Positions 5,210-6,109 of a stretch of DNA of 6,109 bases are shown here, in pieces. The DNA lies in NCBI GenBank assembly GCA_902476665.1, contig CABSEO010000130.1, forward strand, positions 1-6,109, read 5' to 3'. The notes below the pieces were generated by a model, which saw only the letters and a list, made by a program, of their open reading frames with translations, was not told the origin of the DNA and searched no databases. The position numbers and the translations under genes are program-made. Within the stretch, counting starts at the first letter, position 1, and the number at the start of each line of letters is the position of its first letter. The DNA comes from an uncultured Emergencia sp. GTDB lineage: Bacteria > Bacillota > Clostridia > Peptostreptococcales > Anaerovoracaceae.

Positions 5210-6109
5210 TTCTTGATTCCTCCTTATTATCTCAGGATCCCCGGCAGTTTCAGATTCTGCCGTCTCTCCTGACAGTCTCTTTACTTTAAACTTTCTGAGC
5301 CGCAGAGCATTCAATACAACACATACACTCGACAGACTCATCGCTGCAGCACCGATCATCGGTGAAAGTTTCAAACCGAACATAGGATACCAGATACCGG
5401 CTGCTACCGGAATACCAATAACATTGTAAAAAAAGGCCCAGAAAAGATTTTCCCTGATATTACGGATTACCGCTTTAGAAAGTTTCACACAGGTCACCGC
5501 ATCCATTAAATCATTTCGCATCAGCACTGCATCAGCACTTTCGATGGCCACGTCAGTACCTGCTCCTATGGCAATACCCACACCCGCTCTGGCAAGTGCT
5601 GGCGCATCATTGATACCGTCGCCGATCATAGCCACTTTATGTCCTTCTGCCTGCATAGCTGCAATGTGTTTTTCCTTGTCATCCGGTAAAACTTCGGCGA
5701 TAACTTTCGGAATATGCAGTCGTTTTTTCAGAGCTTCCGCTGTCCGCTGATTGTCTCCGGTCAGCATCACCACATGGATTTTCATCTTCCGGAAGGCTTC
5801 AATCGCCGCCTTACTGCTCTCCTTTTCCATATCTGCTGCTGCAATCAGACCAATAATCCTATTTTTCTCCGCAAAGATCAATGGAGTCTTTCCCTGATCC
5901 GCAAATGTATTAAGATCGGATTCAATATTTTGGGTATCAATTCCCTGCTCCTGCATCAGTGCAGCATTTCCTGCAAAATAAGTTCTGCCGTCCACATTTC
6001 CTTTGACCCCTCTTCCAAAGAGTGCTTCAAAGTTTTCAGCTGCAGAAAACTCTACGTCATTTTCAGCCGCAAAGTTTATAATTGCCTCAGCCAGCGGATG
6101 TTCACTACC
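5009..6109 (-). CDS. copA: Cu(+)-exporting P1B-type ATPase CopA, C-terminal part, with C-terminal HMA domain
   Basis: This is the last 366 codons of a copper-exporting P-type ATPase of the plasma membrane. The frame is open to the window edge, so the N-terminus, the first six helices, the CPC motif and the DKTGT phosphorylation site lie outside. Visible motifs (fragment numbering) are SEHPL (2-6) and GRGVKG (32-37) of the nucleotide-binding domain, TGDN (117-120), and GDGINDAP (163-170) of the P-domain. Helix 7 carries YN (228-229) and helix 8 carries MSLSS (257-261). The YN and MxxSS residues are the Cu(+) site signature of subgroup P1B-1, which supports Cu(+) over Zn, Cd or Co. A polar linker (273-300) leads to a complete 66-residue HMA domain (301-366) with the metal-binding GMMCQHC (309-315). 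An ATG at 5209 with a strong Shine-Dalgarno lies inside the linker, so this tail may also be made separately. It ends at a terminator and is not in operon with the AI-2E gene. Confidence 0.95.
   Translation of the reverse strand, partial: GSEHPLAEAIINFAAENDVEFSAAENFEALFGRGVKGNVDGRTYFAGNAALMQEQGIDTQNIESDLNTFADQGKTPLIFAEKNRIIGLIAAADMEKESSKAAIEAFRKMKIHVVMLTGDNQRTAEALKKRLHIPKVIAEVLPDDKEKHIAAMQAEGHKVAMIGDGINDAPALARAGVGIAIGAGTDVAIESADAVLMRNDLMDAVTCVKLSKAVIRNIRENLFWAFFYNVIGIPVAAGIWYPMFGLKLSPMIGAAAMSLSSVCVVLNALRLRKFKVKRLSGETAESETAGDPEIIRRNQEMKYELMIKGMMCQHCQKHMSDALNAMEGVNAEVNLDSGIATVISDREISMDEFEAVVKEAGYELIR
5219..5225 (-). promoter_or_regulatory. Perfect Shine-Dalgarno inside the copA frame
   Basis: AAGGAGG is read here as part of the linker codons ATA-AGG-AGG (Ile-Arg-Arg). 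It is overlapped on its upstream side by tandem stops TAA-TAA (5229-5224) in the +1 frame. That is exactly the arrangement expected at a copA/copZ junction where copA ends and copZ begins. Confidence 0.6.

Noticed and set aside
5009..5280. Copper operators of the CopY type (TACAxxTGTA) or other copper-sensing sites near copA
   Set aside because: None was seen; the promoter of copA lies beyond the right edge of the window.
5544..5750. A plus-strand 68-codon open frame inside copA
   Set aside because: It is antisense to the highly conserved P-domain hinge of the ATPase, whose GC-rich Ala/Gly codons produce an open opposite frame by composition.

Overview
The window looks like chromosome from a low-to-moderate GC Gram-positive anaerobe of the Clostridia, most likely Lachnospiraceae. 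This rests on the strong AGGAGG-type ribosome binding sites, the Rho-independent hairpins, and the flavour of the proteins (a membrane-anchored UshA-like ectoenzyme, an AI-2E family permease, and a CopA with a CopZ-like tail). The genus is not resolved. It reads as ordinary core or near-core chromosome: I see no insertion sequence, tRNA, CRISPR array, phage gene or attachment site.

Layout, left to right. Positions 1-178 hold no supported gene but carry a very strong terminator (95-141) for the leftward gene that follows. Positions 179-2129 (minus) encode a secreted, C-terminally membrane-anchored 5'-nucleotidase/metallophosphoesterase whose signal-peptide start appears displaced by a one-base frame error at about 2108-2110. 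Just upstream on the same strand, probably co-transcribed, is a small GIY-YIG (UPF0213/YhbQ-like) protein (2177-2428). A 245-bp divergent intergenic region (2429-2673) contains a possible promoter, TATCAC/GTGATA half-sites and an orphan reading frame. On the plus strand, 2674-3501 encodes a multi-pass membrane protein that looks like an MFS transporter lacking its first four helices. It converges on a leftward AI-2E family transporter (3598-4785), which has its own good promoter (4822-4850). After another terminator (4952-4983), the right end is the C-terminal part of a leftward Cu(+) P-type ATPase (CopA, 5009 to the window edge) that continues in frame into a CopZ-like HMA domain.

The genes do not form one pathway. 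They are at least four transcription units: yhbQ-like plus nucleotidase, the MFS-like gene, the AI-2E permease, and the copper ATPase. I found no convincing new multi-gene system. The two observations most worth following are at gene boundaries. One is the CopA-CopZ join, where a perfect Shine-Dalgarno and tandem out-of-frame stops are buried inside a continuous ORF. The other is the frame break that separates the nucleotidase from its natural signal peptide.
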